Origin: an uncultured Clostridia bacterium
GTDB lineage: Bacteria > Bacillota > Clostridia > Lachnospirales > CAG-274
DNA length: 8,795 bases
Direction: 5' to 3'
Assembly: GCA_947629215.1 (NCBI GenBank)
Contig: CANRCU010000080.1
Coordinates: forward strand, 1 to 8,795
The notes under the pieces are model-generated. The model made no database searches. It had not been told where the DNA came from and saw only the letters and a program-made list of their open reading frames with translations. How positions within the stretch are numbered: the first letter of the stretch is position 1; the number at the start of each line of letters is the position of its first letter. Positions 1 through 6,222 of this stretch are shown here, piece by piece. Position numbers and translations under genes: made by a program.

Positions 1-300
1 TATAGATAAATTGCCATCTTGATTTGCTTTTGCATCTCTATCTAATAATGCCTTTTGTACCTTTTCAAAAGTTTCTGCCTCAACTATTGCGGGGTAAAAG
101 TCATCACCAATATATTTCTTATTTTTAAGCATTTTCTTAACCGTGCAATGGTACTTATTAAGTCCGACTGAGTTTGCAGCCTGAGATAATCCAAGCCCCG
201 ATAGATAAAGTTCAAACATCCTTTTTATTTTCTCGGCGTTTTCCGTATCTATAACAGCAGCTCCGTTTTCTATTTTATAGCCTAAAGGGGTGTGTCCCAT
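1..300 (-). CDS. Recombinase-domain protein lacking the catalytic serine domain (partial, 3' end outside window)
   Basis: Reading the minus strand from the ATG at 300-298 gives 100 codons without a stop up to the window edge. The protein opens with MGHTPLGYKIENG and continues with an acidic/helical segment ending in LYLSGLGLSQAA, then KMLKNKKYIGDDFYPAIV. This matches the 'Recombinase' DNA-binding domain of large serine recombinases, and it lines up with the neighbouring integrase from its residue ~173 onward (PYGY..., TEQAEIVKRIF.EYLSG.G). There is no resolvase catalytic domain before it: the upstream DNA is the end of the integrase gene, whose TGA lies 4 bases away. An AAGGA-type ribosome binding site sits just upstream, inside the integrase 3' end, so it looks like a deliberately separate, co-translated gene and not a broken remnant. 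By inference it is a DNA-binding partner or accessory factor of the integrase. The C-terminal part cannot be seen, so a zinc ribbon or coiled coil is possible but not shown. Confidence 0.85.
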   Translation of the reverse strand, partial: MGHTPLGYKIENGAAVIDTENAEKIKRMFELYLSGLGLSQAANSVGLNKYHCTVKKMLKNKKYIGDDFYPAIVEAETFEKVQKALLDRDAKANQDGNLSI

Positions 301-304
301 ATAC

Positions 305-1861
305 TCACATCCTTTCCTTAAAAATCAGACCGCATTTCATTTCGAAGCCTATTTCATTACGGGAATATGCTATTATACGCTTTACATGGTTTTCAAAAAA
401 AGAAGCATTGAAATCGATCTGAGTAGTGGTGTTTTCGGCAAAATGGATCAGCTTTATTATTTTGCTTACCATAAGGCTGTCACCGTCAACATTTTTATTA
501 ATTATTTCTATTTCTTTCCTATAGTTTTCAGCCTTCAGAAGGAGATTGTTGTTTTCCTTACTGAAAATAATTCTGTCTATATAACCTTTTGTCATAAGCC
601 TCGTGAGAGTTTTCCTTTGTTCCGTATTACGCTCAAGCAGTTCTTTCAATTCCTGAATTCTTATCAGACTTGAATCACCGCTGTTTTTCTGTAAAAAATC
701 CAGCAATGGAAAGAAAATGATTTTATAGCCGTAAATCACCTTATTCGTCATTCTTATAAATGCCGCTGTTAGTTCGTCATCTCTAATGTATTGCATTGAG
801 CAGCGGTTCTTATCACTTATATGTGTTTTACAGGTCCAAGCAACATATTTATTGCCTTTGCTGTCATGAATGCGGCGTTTAAAAATGTCACCACATTCAC
901 CGCATACTATTTTTCCTGAAAAGGTATATCTTCGCTGATATTTTCCGCTCCCTCGTTCAAGACTCTTTTCCTTGCAATGCTGTTCGAGAAGAAGGTTAGC
1001 TTTTTCATAATCTTCTCTGCTTATTATCGGCTCATGATGGTCTTCCATATAGTACATATCTTTCTGCCCATTATTGGAATGCCTGTTGAATTGGCTGTCC
1101 GTATATGTTTTTTGAAAAATAACATCACCCGTATATTTTTCGTTTACAATGATGTCACGAACCGTACCCGCAGACCATTTTGCATTTCCTCTCTTGGTAG
1201 GCACCTGCTCGGTATTCAGCCTTTTCGCTATAGCATCTGTTCCGCTACCCGAAAGGTATTCACGGAAAATTCGTTTTACAATTTCGGCCTGTTCCGTGAT
1301 TATACTCATTATTTCGCCGTTCCATTCGTATCCGTAGGGCGGATAAATTATTTTATAAGTTCCGTTTTTAAAGCGATTTTTTATTGACCACTTTAGATTT
1401 TTTGATATAGAAACCGATTCTTCTTCGGCCATACTGCTCAAAATTGAAAGAAAAAGTTCGCTGTCCATAGAACCTGTGTTTATGTTTTCCTTCTCGAAAT
1501 AAATAGAAACATTTAAATCGAGTAATTTTCTTACAAGCTCCAAGCAATCGGTTATATTTCTTGAAAAGCGGCTTATGGACTTTGTAACTATAAGATCTAT
1601 CTTGCCGGATTCACAGTCCGATATCAAATGTTTAAGTTCGGGACGTTTATCTTTTTTGGTTCCGGTAATTCCTTCGTCATAGTAAAGCCCTACAAATTCC
1701 CATTCCGATTTTGATGTAATATACCTTTTGTAATGGGCCTTTTGAGCTTCCAAGCTCTCAAGTTGCGCGTCACTGTCTGTAGAAACTCGGCAGTAAGCAG
1801 CAACTCTTAATTTAGATTTTATTGCACTTATACTGCTGTCTATCTTAGTTACTTTTCTCAT
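305..1861 (-). CDS. Large serine recombinase (phage integrase), 518 aa
   Basis: This is probably the element's site-specific integrase, which joins attP and attB through a covalent serine-DNA intermediate. The N-terminal resolvase domain (about residues 18-155) contains AAYCRVST with the likely nucleophile Ser27 and Arg25, the following SLEAQ, DEGITGT at 62-68, R73-P74 and KSISRFSRN at 94-102, all hallmark active-site segments. A Recombinase domain follows (about 170-280, starting at PPYGYEW), then a zinc beta-ribbon with CGEC and later paired cysteines (about 315-355). The last third is charged and helical with probable coiled coil, as in other large serine recombinases. Length (518 aa) is normal for the family. 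The ATG at 1861 has a strong GGGAGGTGAT ribosome binding site and lies 28 bp after the SHOCT-like gene. All catalytic motifs are intact, so it should be active. The gene looks more A+T-rich than the tail genes. Confidence 0.95.
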   Translation of the reverse strand: MRKVTKIDSSISAIKSKLRVAAYCRVSTDSDAQLESLEAQKAHYKRYITSKSEWEFVGLYYDEGITGTKKDKRPELKHLISDCESGKIDLIVTKSISRFSRNITDCLELVRKLLDLNVSIYFEKENINTGSMDSELFLSILSSMAEEESVSISKNLKWSIKNRFKNGTYKIIYPPYGYEWNGEIMSIITEQAEIVKRIFREYLSGSGTDAIAKRLNTEQVPTKRGNAKWSAGTVRDIIVNEKYTGDVIFQKTYTDSQFNRHSNNGQKDMYYMEDHHEPIISREDYEKANLLLEQHCKEKSLERGSGKYQRRYTFSGKIVCGECGDIFKRRIHDSKGNKYVAWTCKTHISDKNRCSMQYIRDDELTAAFIRMTNKVIYGYKIIFFPLLDFLQKNSGDSSLIRIQELKELLERNTEQRKTLTRLMTKGYIDRIIFSKENNNLLLKAENYRKEIEIINKNVDGDSLMVSKIIKLIHFAENTTTQIDFNASFFENHVKRIIAYSRNEIGFEMKCGLIFKERM

Positions 1862-1889
1862 TTTATCACCTCCCTGTCAGTATCCGATA

Positions 1890-2105
1890 TTAGCTCAAAA
1901 CCGCTTGTTTATCAACTAAATTTGGCATTAACTCAAGCCATAAATGGTAGAAACTTTGACGGTTGAGTTCTTCTAATTTGGTAAATTCCGACAAGGAAAT
2001 AAGTCCACGTTCAAGCAGTAATTCCGACAATTTGTGAGCCATATAATAGTTTATATTTTGTTTAAGTTCTTCTTCCGAATAAATCTTGTTAACCGCTTCT
2101 GACAT
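1890..2105 (-). CDS. Small SHOCT-like protein of the integrase cassette, 71 aa
   Basis: This is a 71-residue soluble protein with no signal peptide or membrane segment. Its core (about residues 23-51) reads KLSELLLERGLISLSEFTKL and then EELNRQSF. The pattern of a short helix, a 'G-x-I-s-x-x-E-F' turn and a second helix is that of the SHOCT (short C-terminal domain) family. Small SHOCT-like genes often precede serine recombinase genes in Clostridia, and here the gene sits 28 bp before the integrase. The start at 2105 is supported by a GGAGG ribosome binding site 8 bases upstream. It is the first gene after the late-operon terminator, so it begins the integration transcript. A role in controlling recombination or as an oligomerising cofactor is only inference. 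The family assignment is by eye. Confidence 0.8.
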   Translation of the reverse strand: MSEAVNKIYSEEELKQNINYYMAHKLSELLLERGLISLSEFTKLEELNRQSFYHLWLELMPNLVDKQAVLS

Positions 2106-2124
2106 AATACAATCCTCCGTTTAA

Positions 2125-2163
2125 TAAAAAATGCCCACAAAAGATAACCTCTCCCGTGGGCAT
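2125..2163 (-). terminator. Rho-independent terminator after the endolysin gene
   Basis: An 8-bp perfect stem ATGCCCAC/GTGGGCAT (plus-strand arms 2131-2138 and 2156-2163) with a 17-base loop is followed on the minus strand by a run of six T. It starts 8 bases after the endolysin stop, so it should end the tail/lysis transcript. The ribosome binding site of the SHOCT-like gene follows almost at once (about 2112-2118). Confidence 0.85.
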
Positions 2164-2171
2164 ATATGATT

Positions 2172-3011
2172 TTATTTTGTGTTTACAATAACTTTACCGT
2201 CCTTGAAATCCACATCAAACTTGCCTGTGGCGGCCGCAAGGCTTCTGATGGGGATGTAATTGCTGCCGTTGATGTTGACTGCCTCGACCGAGGTTTCCTT
2301 GCCGTCTACGGTGAGATGCAGTTCCTTCGGCTCGTTTGTGATGCTCGGTACTTTTGTTTTTTCTTCATAGCCGATCACAAAGCCTGCCTGTTCCAAGTCG
2401 CTTATGGCAATGTAGTTTTTATTTTTTTTGAGAATTCTTGCGGCATTATAATCTTTGCCGTTTATCTTTACAGTTATGGTTTCGACCATTTCGTCATCCT
2501 CCTTTACCTTTACCGGTTCTGCTGTATCTTCGGTCAAACGCTTTTTAAACGCATTCCAAGCCTGAGTATCGCGCACATACGGTTCCGGGCATATCTTATG
2601 CGTAACATCATAGTGCCTTATAATGTTTGCCGCAGGAACACCGTATTTCTTCATAAGCATTTTTGTGAGCCATACGGCATTATCCACAGTCTTAGGCTTA
2701 AAATCATACTTGCCATTGCTGTTGATATATGAGCAAAGTTCAATGCCGATACTGTTATTGTTGCGGCATTCCTTGTGAAAATATGTGTTTGCACCAACGT
2801 GCCATGCGATGTTCTTATCCTCTATGGACTGATAGATATTGTCCTCATCCACGAAGTAATGTGCCGAAGCACCGCGATACTGCTTGAAGTAATTGGTATT
2901 TCCCCAAGCGGTATCGCCGTTGTTTGCCGTATAGTGTATAACGATGTATTTAATACGGGATTCGGTGCCTGCATTAAAGTTTTGGTTTGTCAGATTTTTC
3001 TTTATCTCCAT
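2172..3011 (-). CDS. Endolysin: zinc N-acetylmuramoyl-L-alanine amidase (Amidase_2) with C-terminal stalk domain, 279 aa
   Basis: This phage lysin should cut the bond between N-acetylmuramic acid and L-alanine in host peptidoglycan. The amidase domain spans about residues 10-160. Probable zinc ligands are His26 (IVIHYTAN), His133 (IIRHYDVTHK) and Cys141 (KICP). Lys139 and Tyr52 match the catalytic pair of T7 lysozyme, and the spacing H-x7-C with K two residues before C is the same. A short acidic linker leads to two copper-amine-oxidase-N-like stalk units (about 180-215 and 230-279, with NING.NYIPIRSLA and a final FKDGKVIV), probably for wall attachment. There is no signal peptide, which fits release through the holin. 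I chose the ATG at 3011, not the upstream in-frame ATG at 3095: it has an AAGGAGG site 9 bases upstream, and the extra 28 residues are basic low-complexity sequence read out of frame within the holin gene. It overlaps the holin gene by 38 bases. Confidence 0.93.
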   Translation of the reverse strand: MEIKKNLTNQNFNAGTESRIKYIVIHYTANNGDTAWGNTNYFKQYRGASAHYFVDEDNIYQSIEDKNIAWHVGANTYFHKECRNNNSIGIELCSYINSNGKYDFKPKTVDNAVWLTKMLMKKYGVPAANIIRHYDVTHKICPEPYVRDTQAWNAFKKRLTEDTAEPVKVKEDDEMVETITVKINGKDYNAARILKKNKNYIAISDLEQAGFVIGYEEKTKVPSITNEPKELHLTVDGKETSVEAVNINGSNYIPIRSLAAATGKFDVDFKDGKVIVNTK

Positions 3012-3510
3012 TTTCGTTTTCCTCCTTCTTTTCATCTTCTTTTGGTTCGTCTTTGGGTTCATCATCTTTTGGCGGTTCGATGTCCGGCAGTTCATGCGGA
3101 GGTATTTCTACATTAGGCTCTTCTTCCTCATTGATACGCTTGAGCATCTGCCTGAACCAATCGGGTATTTCCAAGCCGAGGATTGCGGCATTTTCGACTA
3201 TGGAAAGACCTTCGTTTGAGATATAAAAGAAAACGACAGCCGTTCTTGCAACGCTGCCGCTTTTGATGATATTTACATCTATTATGTTCGCCAGAGCGAC
3301 CAAAAGGAAAATGGTTATCTTCCGGCAAATGCCTTTGAAACCGACCTCGCTTGAAAGCCTTTTCTCGACTGCCGCCGCCATGACTCCCGTAATATAATCC
3401 GTTGCAACAAAAACGATAAGAGCGTACATAAAGCCGTCAAGCTGTCCGAACATCCAGCCCAGCAATGCACCCAAAATTGAGATCAAATAATGTAAAGTAT
3501 CGTCTTTCAT
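2974..3510 (-). CDS. Phage holin (phage_holin_4 / toxin-secretion family) with long charged C-terminal tail, 178 aa
   Basis: This inner-membrane protein should form the lesion that lets the endolysin reach the wall. Hydrophobic segments are visible at about 7-22, 25-47, 64-82 and 88-97. Family signatures are DYITGV at 38-43, GFKGICRK at 57-64 and ISNEGLSIVENAAILG at 97-112. After residue ~126 the sequence changes to a ~50-residue tail very rich in Glu, Asp, Lys and Pro, longer than the short charged tail usual in holins. The tail's coding DNA also holds the ribosome binding site and first codons of the endolysin. The ATG at 3510 overlaps the fibre stop as TGATG, with only a weak upstream GGA-type site, so translation is probably coupled to the fibre gene. 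The order holin then amidase is the standard lysis cassette. Confidence 0.92.
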   Translation of the reverse strand: MKDDTLHYLISILGALLGWMFGQLDGFMYALIVFVATDYITGVMAAAVEKRLSSEVGFKGICRKITIFLLVALANIIDVNIIKSGSVARTAVVFFYISNEGLSIVENAAILGLEIPDWFRQMLKRINEEEEPNVEIPPHELPDIEPPKDDEPKDEPKEDEKKEENENGDKEKSDKPKL

Positions 3511-5009
3511 CAGTCATCACGTCCAATCTTTATTGTAATTCCTGCGTGTCCGTAAAGTGCCGTATTGTTTTTGTGTGTTTCGTTTGCAAAGCGAATGGTT
3601 ATATCGTTGTAGCCGCTGGAGATATTCGCTCCGATAACGCCGCAGAAGCCTGTGCAGGATGCGAAGTCGAACATTGCCTTTGTACCGACATTAAAGCCTT
3701 TATACACTCGGCAGTTTTGTATTCGGGTATAATTGCAGGTTTTTGCACCCTCAATGCAGGCGTTCTCGCAGGTGCTTTCCGATGCGTTATAAATGAAGAA
3801 AATCTCCTCATAAGATGCGCCGTCCGCTTCTTGGTATATCATAGAAACCGGAGATGTTACCACAGCATCGCATATCATCATTTTTTTGATAGATACATTC
3901 TGCGCAGTTATCTTGAAAACGAATTTTGCTTCGCCGTAGTATGAGTCAATAGGCTGTTTCACTACGGTGTGATAGCCTGCACCCTCTATGGTTATTCCGG
4001 CTTTGTTGATAACGATCTGGTCATCCTCATAGTCGAGGTTGTAAGTTCCGTCAAGCAGTTCGATCTTGCCGCCCTGACCTATCGCATCAATTGCTTGCTT
4101 AATGACCTCGCTTGCATTTGTGGAAGTACAAGTATAATCCGCATTGGCTTTGAGAGGATTTTTCGTATCGTGTGCCGCAATTACAATGTGTGTGCGGTTA
4201 TTGATATTCAAAGCCTTCAAAGCGGCATACACGGCCGCGCTTGTAACAAGATTGTCGCTTGAAGCCGAAACGGATGCAGACACACCCTTTGTTGCCGCCG
4301 TTCCAAGACCGAGAGCTGTTCTTGCCCCGGCAGCAGTCGTTGCCCCGGTGCCGCCTTTGCTTAACGGAATAATGCTGTCCTCGGTAAGAACATTTTTACC
4401 GCCGACACGGAAACCAACAAGCGAGTTAAGATAGCCGTTTGTATTTATATATTCAAAAAAGTGTACGGCCGTTTCGTCCTCGGAATACGGATGATAGCCG
4501 ATAACAAAGCGGTCATAACCCGTATAGCGCCAGTTCACCAAAAAGAAATAGCCCTCGGATTGCGCACTTTTGTTTACCAAACGCACCTCATTTCCGTCAA
4601 TGTCTGTAAGGCTCAAACCTTCAAGTTCTTCTGCGTTTATCTTTTTGAAGTAACCGACATTGTAACGCATAGCGTTGGTGCCGATGTCGTGTGTGCCGCC
4701 CGATTCGGGATATAACCTTTTTGTTATGGTATCGGCTTTAAAGAAACTTCTGCCCTCAACATCAAGTTTACCCTTTATGGTAGTATCAGCTTCAATGGAA
4801 AGCCCCGTGTTTCCCTTGATGGTTTGGGCAGTCAGAGCCTTACCATTTGCTATCTGCACATCGTTGTCAAACTTGGTGTGGGTATGTTCCAAATCTGCTT
4901 TTTCTTCAACGGCGGCATCCAGCTTATCCATATTTTCGTTGATAACGGCAATATCCGCCGCATCGGTGTAATCGGGCTTTTTCAAGCCTAAGTTTGTTGT
5001 GGTTTTCAC
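3510..5009 (-). CDS. Phage tail fibre / receptor-binding protein with beta-helix-like C-terminal half, 499 aa
   Basis: This is probably the host-recognition fibre attached to the baseplate. The N-terminus (MKTTTNLGLKKPDYTDAADI then NENMDKLDAAV) is the typical baseplate-attachment segment of Bacillota tail fibres. Residues ~108-126 (DIGTNAMRYNVGYFKKINA) form a fibre repeat of the 'G-x-x-x-x-R-w-x-x-x-y-x-x-x-i-n' type. Residues 216-239 (LSKGGTGATTAAGARTALGL and on) are the classic fibre motif. From ~297 to 475 the pattern IKQAIDAIGQGGKIELLDGTY plus repeating short beta-strands suggests a pectate-lyase-like parallel beta-helix. At least seven cysteines lie in residues 380-456. The start is GTG at 5009-5007, preceded by GGAGGTGA; the conserved N-terminus supports it over the next Met (residue 27). 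It is followed directly by the holin (TGATG). I see no fibre-assembly chaperone gene. Confidence 0.92.
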   Translation of the reverse strand: MKTTTNLGLKKPDYTDAADIAVINENMDKLDAAVEEKADLEHTHTKFDNDVQIANGKALTAQTIKGNTGLSIEADTTIKGKLDVEGRSFFKADTITKRLYPESGGTHDIGTNAMRYNVGYFKKINAEELEGLSLTDIDGNEVRLVNKSAQSEGYFFLVNWRYTGYDRFVIGYHPYSEDETAVHFFEYINTNGYLNSLVGFRVGGKNVLTEDSIIPLSKGGTGATTAAGARTALGLGTAATKGVSASVSASSDNLVTSAAVYAALKALNINNRTHIVIAAHDTKNPLKANADYTCTSTNASEVIKQAIDAIGQGGKIELLDGTYNLDYEDDQIVINKAGITIEGAGYHTVVKQPIDSYYGEAKFVFKITAQNVSIKKMMICDAVVTSPVSMIYQEADGASYEEIFFIYNASESTCENACIEGAKTCNYTRIQNCRVYKGFNVGTKAMFDFASCTGFCGVIGANISSGYNDITIRFANETHKNNTALYGHAGITIKIGRDD

Positions 5010-5023
5010 ATTAAATCACCTCC
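5006..5023 (-). promoter_or_regulatory. Fibre ribosome binding site with ATG-TGA start-stop overlapping the GTG start
   Basis: On the minus strand GGAGGTGA (5023-5016) is followed by ATG (5011-5009), immediately a TGA (5008-5006), while the true fibre start GTG occupies 5009-5007. The ATG is 7 bases and the GTG 9 bases from the GGAGG core, so the ribosome could choose either. The minimal one-codon ORF could lower or tune fibre synthesis. Confidence 0.6.
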
Positions 5024-5025
5024 AG

Positions 5026-5059
5026 TGCGAAAATCCGACTTGAAAAGGCGCATTTTCGC
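5026..5059. repeat. Inverted repeat upstream of the fibre gene
   Basis: Arms GCGAAAAT (5026-5033) and ATTTTCGC (5052-5059) are perfect over 8 bp with an 18-base loop, and end next to the fibre ribosome binding site. There is no T-run consistent with a terminator. In the fibre mRNA leader this could form a hairpin affecting access to the start. It may also be chance in an AT-rich gap. Confidence 0.5.
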
Positions 5060-5070
5060 TTCTTTGTTTC

Positions 5071-5094
5071 GGATTCATATTTTAATATGAATCC
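5071..5094. repeat. Perfect 10-bp hairpin spanning the baseplate J stop codon
   Basis: GGATTCATAT and ATATGAATCC flank a 4-base loop (plus strand TTTA, 5081-5084). The TAA stop of the baseplate J gene lies in this loop on the minus strand. The stem is perfect but AT-rich and is not followed by a T-run, so it is not a typical terminator. An mRNA 3'-end stabiliser, processing site or module-junction remnant are possible readings. Confidence 0.75.
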
Positions 5095-6149
5095 ATGTTG
5101 AAATTATTTAAAATAAAAATCTCGGTCTCATTGCAAGTGAGATTTTTGTAGCCGTTGTTTATCTTAAACCCCGTTATATCAGAAACGCCTTCACAGCTTA
5201 TGGCGATATTCAGCAGCTTTGCATAACTGAGTTCTGTAGTCTTGAAATTTATCTTGGAAAAATACCCGGTAATTGTAGCCTTAACACAATTCAAGGTCGA
5301 ATCTGCCGACTGCGTATTATCCAACTCGACCGTTCCCGTTATATTCACAGCCTTAGTTCCTGCACCGAACACCTCGCATATCGCACCTATGGGAGCAGTT
5401 CCCGAACCGTCACCGTTTTTATTAGGATCAATATAATTTTGTACAGTTTTAATTGTGGTGCTGTCTGCCATTTCTCCGTTATTGCCGCAGATATAAAGGT
5501 TGACCTTATTGTTTACGTTTGCATCCCTTGTAGCTTTTGCTCCGCCGACACCCGCACACTCCGTTGCCCACAGGATATAGTGAGCCTTATTGCCGCTTGT
5601 GGCAGGCATTGAAAGACGAAGATAATATCTTTCACGGAGTGCATCGTCTGTCTCGGCATCTGCGCCGCCCTCGATAGGCTTTGGATTTATGATCGACTTT
5701 ATATTTGCATTCGAAGTTATCAGCTTTGTAACTCTGCCGGATTCAACATTTCCGCTTGCTCCTGCGTTTATGGCCACAATGGGAACGGCTGCAGTTCCGT
5801 TTACGGAAACATCCGAAACGACTTCAAACTGTATGTCATCGGCAGCAACTATTGTGCCTGAGTATATCGTTCCATTGCCCGTTGCGGTTATATAACCGCT
5901 TGCCCGTTGAGCCGTTTTTCGGGTAAGTTCTGTCCATTGCTTGACATAATAGTCAAGCTCGTCACCCTGCAAGTTTTCAACATTCAGCTTGCCTGCCGTA
6001 TCTGTCAAAAGCTGAAGAAGTTCCGAGATTTTTATTGCAAAGGATTTCATCAGCTCCCAAAGCCAAGTGCCTTTTATTTTTGAATAGGTACTTGGCATCT
6101 CGTCAAGCAGGTCGGCTTGAATATCCGATATTTCTTCGTTATAGTTCAT
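5082..6149 (-). CDS. Baseplate J-like protein (XkdT family), 355 aa
   Basis: This is a baseplate wedge component of contractile tails, related to P2 gpJ and PBSX XkdT. The N-terminal helical part has the family's pattern (LLDEMPSTYSKIKGTWLWEL, then a helical segment ending in QGDELDYYVKQW.ELTRK). The middle carries the beta-rich domain with ASGYITATGNGTIYSGTIVA and GTAAVPIVAINAGASGNV. Then comes GGADAETDDALRERYYLRLS, the most typical baseplate J signature. The C-terminus (ELSYAKLLNIAISCEGVSDI plus TGFKINNG) also matches family endings. Length is close to the usual 350-390 aa. The ATG at 6149 has an AGAGGGTGA ribosome binding site. It is separated from its neighbours by gaps of about 70 bp on both sides, unlike the other tail genes here, which overlap or nearly touch. 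Confidence 0.93.
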   Translation of the reverse strand: MNYNEEISDIQADLLDEMPSTYSKIKGTWLWELMKSFAIKISELLQLLTDTAGKLNVENLQGDELDYYVKQWTELTRKTAQRASGYITATGNGTIYSGTIVAADDIQFEVVSDVSVNGTAAVPIVAINAGASGNVESGRVTKLITSNANIKSIINPKPIEGGADAETDDALRERYYLRLSMPATSGNKAHYILWATECAGVGGAKATRDANVNNKVNLYICGNNGEMADSTTIKTVQNYIDPNKNGDGSGTAPIGAICEVFGAGTKAVNITGTVELDNTQSADSTLNCVKATITGYFSKINFKTTELSYAKLLNIAISCEGVSDITGFKINNGYKNLTCNETEIFILNNFNMDSY

Positions 6150-6164
6150 ATAATATCACCCTCT

Positions 6165-6222
6165 AAAAAATCCGATGCATTATTTCAAAATCCATACTTG
6201 CATTTTGAACGGTGCATTTTTT
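6165..6222. repeat. Repeat-rich gap before baseplate J: imperfect hairpin and tandem AAAATCC/GCATT units
   Basis: On the plus strand AAAATCC occurs at 6167-6173 and 6187-6193, each followed by a GCATT (6177-6181, 6200-6204), with a third GCATTTT at 6214-6220. TTCAAAAT (6184-6191) and ATTTTGAA (6202-6209) form an 8-bp stem with a 10-base loop, extendable by outer AAAAAAT (6165-6171) and ATTTTTT (6216-6222) after a mismatched section. It lies between the XkdP-like stop and the baseplate J ribosome binding site. No strong promoter is evident. Confidence 0.55.

Noticed and set aside
1..300. Second recombinase as a decayed pseudogene remnant
   Set aside because: It has its own start and ribosome binding site, an intact frame to the window edge, and no catalytic-domain trace upstream, where the integrase gene is intact.
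290..673. Plus-strand ORF (127 aa) opposite the integrase, and other plus-strand ORFs across the window
   Set aside because: They lie antisense to well-recognised minus-strand genes, show no recognisable domain, and have odd hydrophobic or Cys/Phe-rich composition typical of shadow frames.
1862..2171. Attachment (att) site near the integrase cassette
   Set aside because: No duplicated core or other recognisable boundary is visible in the window; the host junction is probably beyond position 1 or elsewhere.
3012..3095. Longer start for the endolysin at 3095
   Set aside because: The added 28 residues are basic low-complexity sequence read out of frame inside the holin tail; the ATG at 3011 has an AAGGAGG site at the right distance and begins just before the amidase domain.
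3128..3328. Small minus-strand ORF of 66 aa within the holin gene
   Set aside because: It is an alternative frame of a clearly recognised holin, with basic, Cys-rich composition and no ribosome binding site that I can see.
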